Positions 1 to 6,570 of a stretch of 25,739 nucleotides of DNA are shown piece by piece. The notes under the pieces are model-generated. The model had not been told where the DNA came from, ran no database searches, and saw only the letters and a list, made by a program, of their open reading frames with translations. The first letter of the stretch is position 1. Each line of letters starts with the position of its first letter. The stretch comes from Candidatus Segatella caccae. GTDB taxonomy: Bacteria; Bacteroidota; Bacteroidia; Bacteroidales; Bacteroidaceae. The DNA lies in the NCBI GenBank assembly GCA_900556395.1, contig USOQ01000038.1, positions 1 to 25,739 of the forward strand, read 5' to 3'. The position numbers and the translations under genes were made by a program.

Positions 1-1078
1 CACTAAGAACACAAGCCATAGCCTCTACTGCACCAGCAGCACCGAGGAGGTGACCTGTCATTGATTTGGTAGAACTGATGTTGAGCTTGTAAGCAGCATC
101 ACCGAAGACGGCCTTGATAGCCTTAGCTTCTGAAATATCACCTACGTGAGTAGATGTACCATGAACATTGATGTAATCGATGTCCTCTGGCTTCATGTTA
201 GCATCCTCAAGGGCACGCTCCATAACGAGCTTAGCACCGAGACCTTCAGGATGAGAAGCTGTGATGTGATAAGCGTCGGCACTCTCGCCCTCGCCTACCA
301 TCTCTGCATAAATCTTCGCACCACGAGCCTTAGCGTGCTCCAGTTCCTCGAGAATCAAGCAACCAGCACCTTCGCCCATGATAAATCCGTCGCGGCTTGC
401 GCTGAATGGACGTGAAGCATGCTCTGGGTCGTCGTTACGAGTAGACAAAGCATGCATAGCGTTGAATCCACCTACACCACATTCGCAGATAGCAGCTTCT
501 GCACCACCGCTAACGATGATGTTGGCCTTACCCAAACGAATCAAGTTAAAGGCATCAGCTAATGCGTTGCTTGAAGAAGCACATGCTGATGTGGTAGTGT
601 AGTTAGGTCCGTGGAATCCGAAATGGATAGAAATCTGTCCAGAAGCGATATCAGCAATCATCTTAGGAATGAAGAATGGATTGAATTTAGGACCATTCTC
701 CTGATGAGTACCATAATAAGTTACCTCTTCCTGGAAAGTCTTGATACCACCGATACCTACACCGTAGACAACACCTACATTGTTTAAGTCTTCCTTCTCA
801 AGGTCAATACCAGCATCCTTCACACCCTGCATGGCAGAGATAAGAGCCAACTGGGTATAACGATCGAGCTTGCGAGCTTCCTTACGGTCAATCCATTCGT
901 TGATATTCAGGTCTTTAACCTCACAAGCAAACTTGGTCTTGAAAAGGGTTGTATCGAAATGAGTAATAGGAGCTGCGCCGCTCTTTCCTGCGATAAGGTT
1001 TTCCCAAGTTTCCTCAGGAGTATTACCTATTGGAGTTACGGCGCCGAGACCTGTTACTACAACTCTCTTTAATTCCAT
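1..1078 (-). CDS. fabF: Beta-ketoacyl-ACP synthase II (3' end outside window)
   Basis: Condensing enzyme of type II fatty acid synthesis: it adds malonyl-ACP units to the growing acyl-ACP in the cytoplasm. The reading frame starts with ATG at 1078 (MELKRVVVTGLGAVTPIG, the typical FabF N-terminus) and stays open for 359 codons to the left edge; the family is about 415 residues, so roughly 55 are missing. The full catalytic triad is visible: Cys166 in TSACASS, His306 in VHGTST and His343 in SMTGHLLGAAGA. It lies 22 bp downstream of acpP on the same strand, the usual acpP-fabF pair, and is probably transcribed from the acpP promoter. FabF is favoured over FabB because of the HGTST and TGHLLGAAGA context and the acpP linkage. 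Confidence 0.97.
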   Translation of the reverse strand, partial: MELKRVVVTGLGAVTPIGNTPEETWENLIAGKSGAAPITHFDTTLFKTKFACEVKDLNINEWIDRKEARKLDRYTQLALISAMQGVKDAGIDLEKEDLNNVGVVYGVGIGGIKTFQEEVTYYGTHQENGPKFNPFFIPKMIADIASGQISIHFGFHGPNYTTTSACASSSNALADAFNLIRLGKANIIVSGGAEAAICECGVGGFNAMHALSTRNDDPEHASRPFSASRDGFIMGEGAGCLILEELEHAKARGAKIYAEMVGEGESADAYHITASHPEGLGAKLVMERALEDANMKPEDIDYINVHGTSTHVGDISEAKAIKAVFGDAAYKLNISSTKSMTGHLLGAAGAVEAMACVLS

Positions 1079-1100
1079 TTATAATAATTGAAGTTGCTAA

Positions 1101-1337
1101 TTACTTGCTATTCTCCTCGATGTAAGCGATAGCATCACCAACAGTTGCAATCTTCTCTGCCTTATCGTCTGGAATAGAAATGTTGAACTCCTTCTCGAAT
1201 TCCATGATCAACTCTACAGTATCCAAAGAGTCAGCACCAAGGTCGTTTGTGAAACTTGCCTCTGGCTTAACCTCTGCCTCATCAACACCGAGTTTGTCTA
1301 CGATAATAGCTTTTACTTTGCTTTCAATTTCTGACAT
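1101..1337 (-). CDS. acpP: Acyl carrier protein
   Basis: Small acidic 78-residue carrier of acyl chains in fatty acid synthesis. The phosphopantetheine attachment site is Ser37 in LGADSLDTVEL, and the four-helix ACP fold length (about 75-80 residues) is matched exactly. The start at 1337 gives MSEIESKVKAIIVDKLGV, a standard ACP opening with no alternative upstream ATG. It is the first gene of the leftward operon, followed after 22 bp by fabF, which elongates the acyl chains it carries. A TTCCTTTG box sits 52 bp upstream of the start on the same strand. The carrier is also a likely partner for lipid A and phospholipid acyltransferases, but nothing in the window tests this. Confidence 0.98.
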   Translation of the reverse strand: MSEIESKVKAIIVDKLGVDEAEVKPEASFTNDLGADSLDTVELIMEFEKEFNISIPDDKAEKIATVGDAIAYIEENSK

Positions 1338-1389
1338 AATTGTAACTTTTAAAATGTTTATAAATTAATTTCTAATTAAAAATCGGTTG

Positions 1390-1421
1390 CAAAGGAACAC
1401 TTTTTTTTTCAAATAAGCAAA
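1390..1421 (-). promoter_or_regulatory. Probable promoter of acpP-fabF
   Basis: On the minus strand, TTTG (1421-1418) is followed after 20 bp by TTCCTTTG (1397-1390), then CA. This fits the Bacteroidetes promoter (-33 TTTG/TTG, about 20 bp, -7 TAnnTTTG) except for T instead of A at the second -7 base. It would give a leader of about 45 nt before acpP. Confidence 0.5.
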
Positions 1422-1501
1422 CATTTTATAGAAAAAAGTACTATTCGCTGCACAAACACCCACTAAGTGTGCACCTTTTTTATGCTTTTTTCGTTTTTTT
1501 G

Positions 1502-1532
1502 TTGGTAATATCCAATATTTTATTTACTTTTG
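1502..1532 (+). promoter_or_regulatory. Probable promoter of the DUF4254 gene
   Basis: TTG at 1502-1504 is followed 20 bp later by a perfect TAnnTTTG box (TACTTTTG, 1525-1532). Transcription would start near 1538, about 25 nt before the ATG at 1563. It is back to back with the acpP promoter in the 225-bp divergent spacer, which shows no other feature beyond T-runs. Confidence 0.6.
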
Positions 1533-1562
1533 TGCATTATTATTAATTAATCTTTTAACATC

Positions 1563-2168
1563 ATGACATTTACAGAAAGAGCAAACAAAATTTTCAATCA
1601 GGCTATAGCTGATTATCATATCAAGGACCACATTGACACTCCTATCAATAATCCTTATAAAGAAGGCTCCATTGAGAATCGCCTGTATCTGAAATGCTGG
1701 ATTGACACAGTACAGTGGCATTTCGAAGACATCATACGTGACCCACAAATTGACCCAGCAGAGGCATTATTATTGAAACGCCGTATCGATAAGAGTAATC
1801 AGGATCGTACTGACCTCGTTGAACAAATCGACTCTTACTTCCGAGAGTTGTATGCCAATGTCAAGGTACTGGATGATGCCCGTATCAATACCGAAAGTCC
1901 TGCATGGGCTGTTGACCGCTTGAGTATTCTCGCCTTAAAGATTTATCACATGCGCGAACAAGCAGAGCGTCCTGAAGCTTCAGCAGAGCACAAAGCTAAA
2001 TGCCAGGCTAAGCTCGATGTTCTCCTTGAACAGCAAGTAGACCTCAGCACTGCTATCGATCAGTTGCTCGAAGACATTGAGGCTGGCCGCAAATATATGA
2101 AGGTGTATCGACAAATGAAGATGTATAATGATCCTTCTACCAACCCTGTACTCTATGCCAAGAAATAG
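1563..2168 (+). CDS. DUF4254 domain-containing protein
   Basis: A 201-residue soluble protein with no signal peptide or membrane segment. Helix-forming, charged sequence runs throughout; ERANKIFNQAIADYH, SIENRLYLKCWIDTVQWHFEDIIRDP and KRRIDKSNQDRTDLVEQID resemble the DUF4254 family of Bacteroidetes, which is about 200 residues long and of unknown function. The family is commonly found directly upstream of a GT9 glycosyltransferase, as here (gene at 2377), which suggests a link to lipopolysaccharide or surface glycan assembly; that link is inference from neighbourhood only. Start ATG 1563 is 25 nt after the predicted transcription start. A 208-bp spacer with a strong hairpin separates it from the GT9 gene. 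Assignment of the family is from recalled sequence pattern, not a search. Confidence 0.8.
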   Translation: MTFTERANKIFNQAIADYHIKDHIDTPINNPYKEGSIENRLYLKCWIDTVQWHFEDIIRDPQIDPAEALLLKRRIDKSNQDRTDLVEQIDSYFRELYANVKVLDDARINTESPAWAVDRLSILALKIYHMREQAERPEASAEHKAKCQAKLDVLLEQQVDLSTAIDQLLEDIEAGRKYMKVYRQMKMYNDPSTNPVLYAKK

Positions 2169-2235
2169 TGTAGACTTATACCTATTTATATAATAGCACC
2201 TATTTTTTATTATAGCACATAGAATTAATGAAAGT

Positions 2236-2323
2236 AGAGAGAAGGAAGTTAAGTAACCAGCAGCTATCATCTCTTGATGAGATAACGCTTGTCACTTAAC
2301 TTCCTTCACTCTTATCGTTATCT
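2236..2323 (+). other. Long hairpin with possible pseudoknot
   Basis: Arms 2236-2254 and 2294-2312 pair over 18 of 19 positions (core GAAGGAAGTTAAGT with ACTTAACTTCCTTC). The 39-nt loop holds a small TCATC/GATGA hairpin, and its AGATAACG (2280-2287) is complementary to CGTTATCT just outside the stem (2316-2323). No U-tract follows, so it is not a standard terminator. It fills most of the spacer between the DUF4254 and GT9 genes. Confidence 0.6.
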
Positions 2324-2376
2324 GTACTACACATTTTTATAAACAAAATAGTCCATTACTAAGAAAAATAAACGAA

Positions 2377-3474
2377 ATGAAGACTGAGCATATCCTTATC
2401 ATTCGATTTTCGGCCATGGGCGATGTTGCCATGACTGTGCCTGTGGTTTATTCGCTTGCCACCCAGTATCCTGCCGTCAGGATTACTGTGCTCAGCCGCC
2501 CGTTTGCCCGTCCTTTCTTCGAAAATTTAGCTCCTAATGTAGGCTTCATGGAAGCCGACATCAAAAACGAGTATCATGGAATCAAGGGACTCAATGCCCT
2601 CTACCGTCGCCTTTCGGCAAAGCATTTCACAGCCATAGCCGACCTGCACAGTGTACTGCGATCCAGCTATCTGCGCATGAGGTTTAATCTCGACAACTTC
2701 AAGGTGGCGCATATCGACAAGCACCGCAAGGGCAAACGCCAGCTCACATCACAAAACGACAAGAAGTTCGTACAGCAACCCACATCGTTTGAAAACTATG
2801 CTGAAGTTCTTGCCAAACTGGGTTATCCTGTCAAACTGGATTTCACTTCTATCTTTGGCTCAGAGAAAGGCAACCTCAACCTGTTGCCAGAAACGCTGTG
2901 GAACAAGGCCAACACAGAAGTAAACAGAGATATCCACAACGTCGAAAAACCCTGGATAGGCTTGGCTCCCTTTGCTGCACACGAGGGAAAGATATATCCA
3001 TTGCCTCTGATGGAAAGAGTTATACAGGGAGTTATCCACACTTATCCACAATGCAGAATATTTCTTTTCGGAGGTGGAGAGAAGGAAACTGAGGTCATGA
3101 ACCGATGGGCAGAGACATGGCCCGAAGTATGTAATGCGTCGGCTCAGCTCAAGGGTCTGCAGCAAGAACTCATCCTCATGAGCCATCTGCAGGTGATGGT
3201 CAGCATGGACAGCGCCAATATGCACTTGGCATCACTTGTCCACACACCCGTGGTAAGTATATGGGGCGCAACCCATCCCTACGCCGGCTTCATGGGATGG
3301 AATCAAAATCCTACCAATGCCGTACAGGTAGACTTACCTTGCCGCCCTTGCAGTATCTATGGCAATAAGCCATGTATGCGAGGCGATATGGCTTGCATGA
3401 ACCAAATCAAGCCAGAAGATATCATTCAGCGCATCATAAAAGTTATACAAGAAAAAGCAACACGTGAAAGCTAA
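2377..3474 (+). CDS. Glycosyltransferase family 9 (ADP-heptose:LPS heptosyltransferase-like)
   Basis: A 365-residue GT-B fold enzyme that probably transfers heptose or a related sugar from a nucleotide donor to the lipopolysaccharide core at the cytoplasmic face of the inner membrane. The N-terminal half opens with ILIIRFSAMGDVAMTVPVV (the GDxxxxxP acceptor-side motif, residues about 7-22). The C-terminal half has WIGLAPFAAHEGKIYP, IFLFGGGEKE and VSMDSANMHLASLVHTPVVSIWGATHP, matching the GT9 donor-binding region. A Cys-rich tail (PCRPCSIYGNKPCM) is common in this family. The exact sugar cannot be told from sequence. The coding region carries two perfect DnaA boxes at 3032-3050 and is C-rich on the plus strand, unlike nadA downstream. 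A strong terminator follows at 3520. Confidence 0.9.
   Translation: MKTEHILIIRFSAMGDVAMTVPVVYSLATQYPAVRITVLSRPFARPFFENLAPNVGFMEADIKNEYHGIKGLNALYRRLSAKHFTAIADLHSVLRSSYLRMRFNLDNFKVAHIDKHRKGKRQLTSQNDKKFVQQPTSFENYAEVLAKLGYPVKLDFTSIFGSEKGNLNLLPETLWNKANTEVNRDIHNVEKPWIGLAPFAAHEGKIYPLPLMERVIQGVIHTYPQCRIFLFGGGEKETEVMNRWAETWPEVCNASAQLKGLQQELILMSHLQVMVSMDSANMHLASLVHTPVVSIWGATHPYAGFMGWNQNPTNAVQVDLPCRPCSIYGNKPCMRGDMACMNQIKPEDIIQRIIKVIQEKATRES
3032..3050 (+). other. Two perfect DnaA boxes inside the GT9 gene
   Basis: TTATCCACA occurs at 3032-3040 and again at 3042-3050, spaced exactly 10 bp start to start and so on the same helix face. A one-mismatch copy (ATATCCACA) lies at 2930-2938. These are outliers of the main cluster 550 bp downstream. 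Confidence 0.7.
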
Positions 3475-3519
3475 AACATTCAACTTTCATCACTCTGCCA
3501 AACTTTAACAACCAATCAT

Positions 3520-3575
3520 AATTCACGCATGAAACTTTGATATTCCATCAAGTTTTATGCGTGAATTTATTTTTT
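3520..3575 (+). terminator. Rho-independent terminator of the GT9 gene
   Basis: AATTCACGCAT (3520-3530) pairs with ATGCGTGAATT (3557-3567). The stem continues through AAACTT/AAGTTT and GAT/ATC with one bulge, and a TATTTTTT tract follows. It ends transcription before the DnaA-box cluster. Confidence 0.85.
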
Positions 3576-3596
3576 GAGAATAACAACATATACACA

Positions 3597-3990
3597 TTAT
3601 CCACAATCGTGTGGAAAAACATAGGGAAAACACAAATAATAACTATTTCATAACTTTTAGCTTATCCACAGCCCCTTATGCCGATGCATAGAAATGAGGA
3701 TATCCACAGGGTTATTATTAAGTTTTAATGAAGTTTTTAGCAATTTTAGAACGGAAAAAGATATAAACTTATTAACTTTGCACCAAAATAGGGAAATGTG
3801 GAAAAAACATCTAAAGCATTAAGAACCAAGAAAAAGAAATGCAACAGATGTATTGATAACTTACTATCAGGGTGTGGATAATAAAACTGGCAAGAAATCA
3901 TCTAAATATTTATCCACTTATCCACGTTATATCATCATTCCTATATCCTATAAAAAAGAAGAATAAAGAAATAAAAATAATAATAATGTT
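3597..3990. other. Candidate chromosomal replication origin (oriC): DnaA-box cluster plus AT-rich tract
   Basis: This gene-free stretch contains three perfect DnaA boxes: 3597-3605 (+), 3662-3670 (+) and 3873-3881 (-). It also has five one-mismatch boxes: 3610-3618 (-), 3700-3708 (+), 3797-3805 (-), 3910-3918 (+) and 3918-3926 (+). The first two boxes are nearly back to back and in opposite orientation; the last two overlap by one base. Immediately after the last box, 3927-3990 has only 10 G/C in 64 bases, a good DNA-unwinding element. A second AT-rich stretch lies at 3709-3780. A terminator shields the left side and G/C strand bias reverses across the region. No dnaA gene is in the window, which is not unusual for Bacteroidetes. 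Alternative: a DnaA-titrating or regulatory cluster. Confidence 0.75.
3773..3780 (+). promoter_or_regulatory. Possible -7 box within the origin region
   Basis: TAACTTTG followed by CA fits TAnnTTTG, but no convincing -33 element is seen 20 bp upstream. A transcript from here would cross the right half of the DnaA-box cluster and could serve nadA with a leader of about 200 nt. Confidence 0.4.
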
Positions 3991-4983
3991 ATGGTGAAAA
4001 AAGAATGGATAGAGAAAGGTTTTATCGACGAACCTGTTGATGCAGCCTTAGACTTGAAGCAGGAGATACGCCGACTCTGCAAGGAGAAAGATGCTATCAT
4101 CCTGGCTCATTACTATACCGTAGGCGATATTCAGGAGATAGCCGACTTTGTAGGCGACTCCTTGGCTCTGGCACGCAAGGCAGCAGAAACTGATGCCAAG
4201 GTGATGGTGATGTGTGGTGTGCACTTTATGGCAGAGACTTGTAAACTTCTGAGTCCTGACAAGACTGTACTTTGTCCTGACTTGAATGCTGGTTGTTCGC
4301 TTGCCGACAGTTGTAAGGCCGAAGACCTGAAGAAATATAAGGCTGAGCATCCTGGATATAAGGTGGTGAGTTATGTCAACACTACTGCTGCCGTAAAGGC
4401 GCTTACCGATTGTGTGGTGACGAGTGGTAATGCCAAAAAAGTTATTGATAGTTTTCCACAGGACGAAAAGATTATCTTTGGTCCCGATTATAATTTAGGA
4501 AATTATATCAATAGTGTGACAGGTCGACAAATGTTGCTCTGGAATGGTGGCTGTCATGTGCATGAAAAATTCTCGGTAGAAGCCATCGTCAAACTCAAGA
4601 GTGAGCATCCTGAGGCGGTTGTTATGGCTCATTTGGAGTGTAAAGCACCAGTATTGGCTGTAGCCGACGTAAAGGGTTCTACAGCCACCATGCTTCATTA
4701 TGCCCAGCAGCATCCAGAGATAAAGGAATATATCATAGCTACAGAGGCTGGTATTCTGCATGAGCTGGAGCGCAACTGTCCTGGAGTTACCTTCTATCCT
4801 GTTCCTCCTGAGGTAAGTGAGGGAGGTGTGGGGTGTAGTTGCAACGAGTGTGAATACATGAAGATGAATACTCTGCAAAAAATCTACAATGCCCTGAAGT
4901 ATGGTTGGCCTACAGTAGAGGTTGACGAAGCAATAGCACGCGATGCCGTTAAGCCTATCGAGAAGATGCTCTCGCTTTCTTAA
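3991..4983 (+). CDS. nadA: Quinolinate synthase A
   Basis: A 330-residue [4Fe-4S] enzyme that condenses iminoaspartate with dihydroxyacetone phosphate to quinolinate in NAD synthesis. Motifs seen: LAHYYTVGDIQEIADFVGDS near the N-terminus, Cys102 in LNAGCSLADSC, Cys217 in MAHLEC, and Cys287 in NECEYMKMNTL, the three expected cluster ligands; two further cysteines (282, 284) lie just before the third. The length is typical. ATG 3991 is used because an earlier ATG at 3986 is out of frame and stops after three codons. No nadB or nadC adjoins, so here the gene stands alone. It begins directly at the AT-rich tract of the putative origin and ends at a clear terminator. It is G-rich on the plus strand, opposite to the GT9 gene. 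Confidence 0.97.
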   Translation: MVKKEWIEKGFIDEPVDAALDLKQEIRRLCKEKDAIILAHYYTVGDIQEIADFVGDSLALARKAAETDAKVMVMCGVHFMAETCKLLSPDKTVLCPDLNAGCSLADSCKAEDLKKYKAEHPGYKVVSYVNTTAAVKALTDCVVTSGNAKKVIDSFPQDEKIIFGPDYNLGNYINSVTGRQMLLWNGGCHVHEKFSVEAIVKLKSEHPEAVVMAHLECKAPVLAVADVKGSTATMLHYAQQHPEIKEYIIATEAGILHELERNCPGVTFYPVPPEVSEGGVGCSCNECEYMKMNTLQKIYNALKYGWPTVEVDEAIARDAVKPIEKMLSLS

Positions 4984-5015
4984 GATTTTTAGATCAATCA
5001 TATATATTCATTAGA

Positions 5016-5049
5016 GTCAAGTATCTCATAAAGGTACTTGACTTTTTTT
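5016..5049 (+). terminator. Rho-independent terminator of nadA
   Basis: GTCAAGTA (5016-5023) pairs perfectly with TACTTGAC (5035-5042) over an 11-nt loop and is followed directly by seven T. Confidence 0.88.
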
Positions 5050-5262
5050 ATGCTGAAGTTTCGCAAACAACTACAAGACTATTGACTATAACTACCAGTG
5101 TCATCTGCGAGTGATAAATTCTTTACTCCTCTACACTTTGAACTTACAAAAGTTGATTTTTCCTCTTTCATTTTCATCAATTTCTAATTTTTCAAATATA
5201 GAATGAGGTTTCTCAATGCTGGTTTTGTTAGTTTTATGGGCTTTTTGTAAACGTATTATAGT

Positions 5263-5315
5263 ACTTGATGTTTTTTATATCAAGTGTTTTTTTATAACAA
5301 AGAGTTGTTTTTTTT
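5263..5315 (+). terminator. Two tandem terminator-like hairpins
   Basis: ACTTGAT (5263-5269) pairs with ATCAAGT (5279-5285), followed by G and seven T. Directly after it, AACAA (5296-5300) pairs with TTGTT (5305-5309), followed by six T. There is no obvious gene just upstream, so they either back up the nadA terminator or end an unrecognised short transcript. Confidence 0.5.
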
Positions 5316-5413
5316 AAAAAGATAAGTAGTAAAAACGGTTCATTTTAGTTCAAAAAATAATTTTTACCCCCCTAAAAGATAAAAAAAGTCACCTGTTAAA
5401 AAACAATTTTTAC

Positions 5414-5421
5414 TACTTTTG
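5414..5421 (+). promoter_or_regulatory. -7 box of the putative small RNA
   Basis: TACTTTTG followed by CA is a perfect TAnnTTTG box; the -33 element is not clear. Transcription would begin near 5427, about 70 nt before the hairpin terminator at 5495. Confidence 0.55.
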
Positions 5422-5426
5422 CATCA

Positions 5427-5536
5427 GTTTTAAACAAGGTGCGTTGTGAAACGCGGATATCATCTTTTACTTATACAATTTATATTTACATCGTAATGAG
5501 AATTTCCGAGAGCGGAGGTTCTCATTATTTTTTTTT
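5427..5536 (+). ncRNA. Candidate small RNA or terminating leader (about 110 nt)
   Basis: The unit starts just after a promoter-like box and ends at an intrinsic terminator, AATGAGAA (5495-5502) paired with TTCTCATT (5519-5526), enclosing a minor TCC/GGA pairing and followed by A and nine T. Near its 5' end GCGTT/AACGC (5441-5454) forms a small hairpin with a GTGA loop. A second promoter box lies downstream at 5573, before the hemolysin III-like gene, so the unit can stand alone. No RNA family is recognised. Alternatives: an attenuator leader for the downstream gene, or a chance pairing in AT-rich DNA. Confidence 0.45.
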
Positions 5537-5572
5537 AACGTCACGATGTTCTTTATTTACGGATAATAGGTT

Positions 5573-5580
5573 TATCTTTG
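5573..5580 (+). promoter_or_regulatory. -7 box of the hemolysin III-like gene
   Basis: TATCTTTG followed by CA matches TAnnTTTG; the -33 element is weak. It predicts a start near 5586 and a leader of about 80 nt before ATG 5667. This rules against any start upstream of that point. Confidence 0.55.
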
Positions 5581-5666
5581 CACAAGGACGTGATATACAC
5601 AAAGCGATGTTCTTTTATCATTTTATGAATTCATCACCATTATATAATAATAAGATAATAAAAAAT

Positions 5667-6323
5667 ATGAAACTCAAAATACATTTTAGCCATAAGGAGG
5701 AACTTTGGAACTCTTGGTCGCATGCAGGAGGCATACTGTTGGGTGTCGTTGTAGGAATTATTTTTCTGTATTGGTGTTTTACACATCATGATGGTTGGGC
5801 CACTGCAGGAGTTATTCTCTATCTTTTCGGCATGCTGATGTCGTACATAGCTTCTACTTTCTATCATGCTTTATCAGCTTGGAGCAAGTGGAAGGAGCGT
5901 CTTCGTAAGTGGGATCATGCAGCCATCTATTGGCACATAGCAGGTTCCTATTCTCCTATCACTCTTATAGCCATGCGTGATCAAGGTTATTGGGGATGGA
6001 GTTTGTTTTGTTTCATCTGGGCTTGTGCCATTGCTGGTACGGTGATGAGTTTTTGTCGTCTTAAGGATCATAGTAATTTAGAGACGATTTGTTTTGTGGG
6101 TATGGGACTTTCTGTATTGGTAGCTTTCAAGCCTCTCATCGCAGCTGTTTCTTCAGCCACGGTAGTTTGGATTATAGCCGAAGGTGTATGTTACATTACG
6201 GGTGCTGTTTTCTATAGCATCAATAAGCGTAAGTATATGCACTCTGTCTTCCATTTCTTTGTATTGGCAGGTAGTATCTGTCACATCATAGCTGTATGGG
6301 ATATTTTGATGAAGTATATCTAA
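5667..6323 (+). CDS. Hemolysin III / PAQR family membrane protein
   Basis: A 218-residue protein with about seven hydrophobic segments. Family motifs are present: HAGGILLG near the start, STFYHALS after the second membrane segment, WDHAAIYWHIAGSYSP, and HSVFHFFVLAGSICHI at the end. The His in STFYH and the two His of the last motif correspond to the metal-binding histidines of the PAQR fold, and the Asp of WDH is also conserved. The bacterial function is not settled; despite the name, haemolysis is not established for most members. An in-frame extension to 5439 exists but would run through a terminator and the promoter, so ATG 5667 (MKLKIHFSHKEELWNSWSH) is chosen; it gives the normal family length. 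It is a monocistronic gene with its own terminator. Confidence 0.9.
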   Translation: MKLKIHFSHKEELWNSWSHAGGILLGVVVGIIFLYWCFTHHDGWATAGVILYLFGMLMSYIASTFYHALSAWSKWKERLRKWDHAAIYWHIAGSYSPITLIAMRDQGYWGWSLFCFIWACAIAGTVMSFCRLKDHSNLETICFVGMGLSVLVAFKPLIAAVSSATVVWIIAEGVCYITGAVFYSINKRKYMHSVFHFFVLAGSICHIIAVWDILMKYI

Positions 6324-6358
6324 TTTCCTTTTATGTGAAATTTTAATATATATCTCCC

Positions 6359-6392
6359 AAGCCTGTTTCGTTATTCTGCGAAACAGGCTTTT
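6359..6392 (+). terminator. Rho-independent terminator of the hemolysin III-like gene
   Basis: AAGCCTGTTTCG (6359-6370) pairs perfectly over 12 bp with CGAAACAGGCTT (6379-6390), loop of 8, then TTTTCTTT. Confidence 0.95.
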
Positions 6393-6483
6393 TTCTTTCT
6401 ATTCCTTCTTTTATGTAGCAATATTGTATTATTTGTGATGTGTTGATTCAAATTATTGTAACTTCTTTGACATATAATATCTC

Positions 6484-6491
6484 TACTTTTG
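6484..6491 (+). promoter_or_regulatory. -7 box of the phosphoesterase / TonB receptor operon
   Basis: TACTTTTG followed by CA is a perfect TAnnTTTG box. No TTTG is placed at the usual 20 bp upstream (the nearest is 14 bp away), so a second activator may be needed. The predicted leader is about 75 nt to ATG 6571. Confidence 0.6.
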
Positions 6492-6570
6492 CACCCAGAA
6501 ATGAAAGTTTTTTAAAATAGGGAAAGAGATTTGATTATCATCATAATAATATATAGTTTTTTAAAAAGAA

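Larger units (their letters stand above)
4984..5666. other. 683-bp gene-free spacer between nadA and the hemolysin III-like gene
   Basis: No plausible protein gene is seen. It contains, in order, the nadA terminator, an imperfect TGAACTT/AAGTTGA hairpin with a T-tail (5139-5161), two further terminator-like hairpins (5263-5315), a promoter followed by a terminator (5414-5536), and a second promoter (5573-5580). Repeated hairpin-plus-U-tract units over 500 bp are unusual and suggest one or more untranslated transcripts. Confidence 0.6.

Noticed and set aside
146..602. Two overlapping plus-strand frames of 89 and 74 codons
   Set aside because: Both are antisense to fabF, which has all catalytic residues.
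5439..5666. In-frame N-terminal extension of the hemolysin III-like protein
   Set aside because: It would cross an intrinsic terminator (5495-5536) and a promoter box (5573-5580), and the extra 76 residues do not resemble the family; ATG 5667 gives the normal N-terminus.
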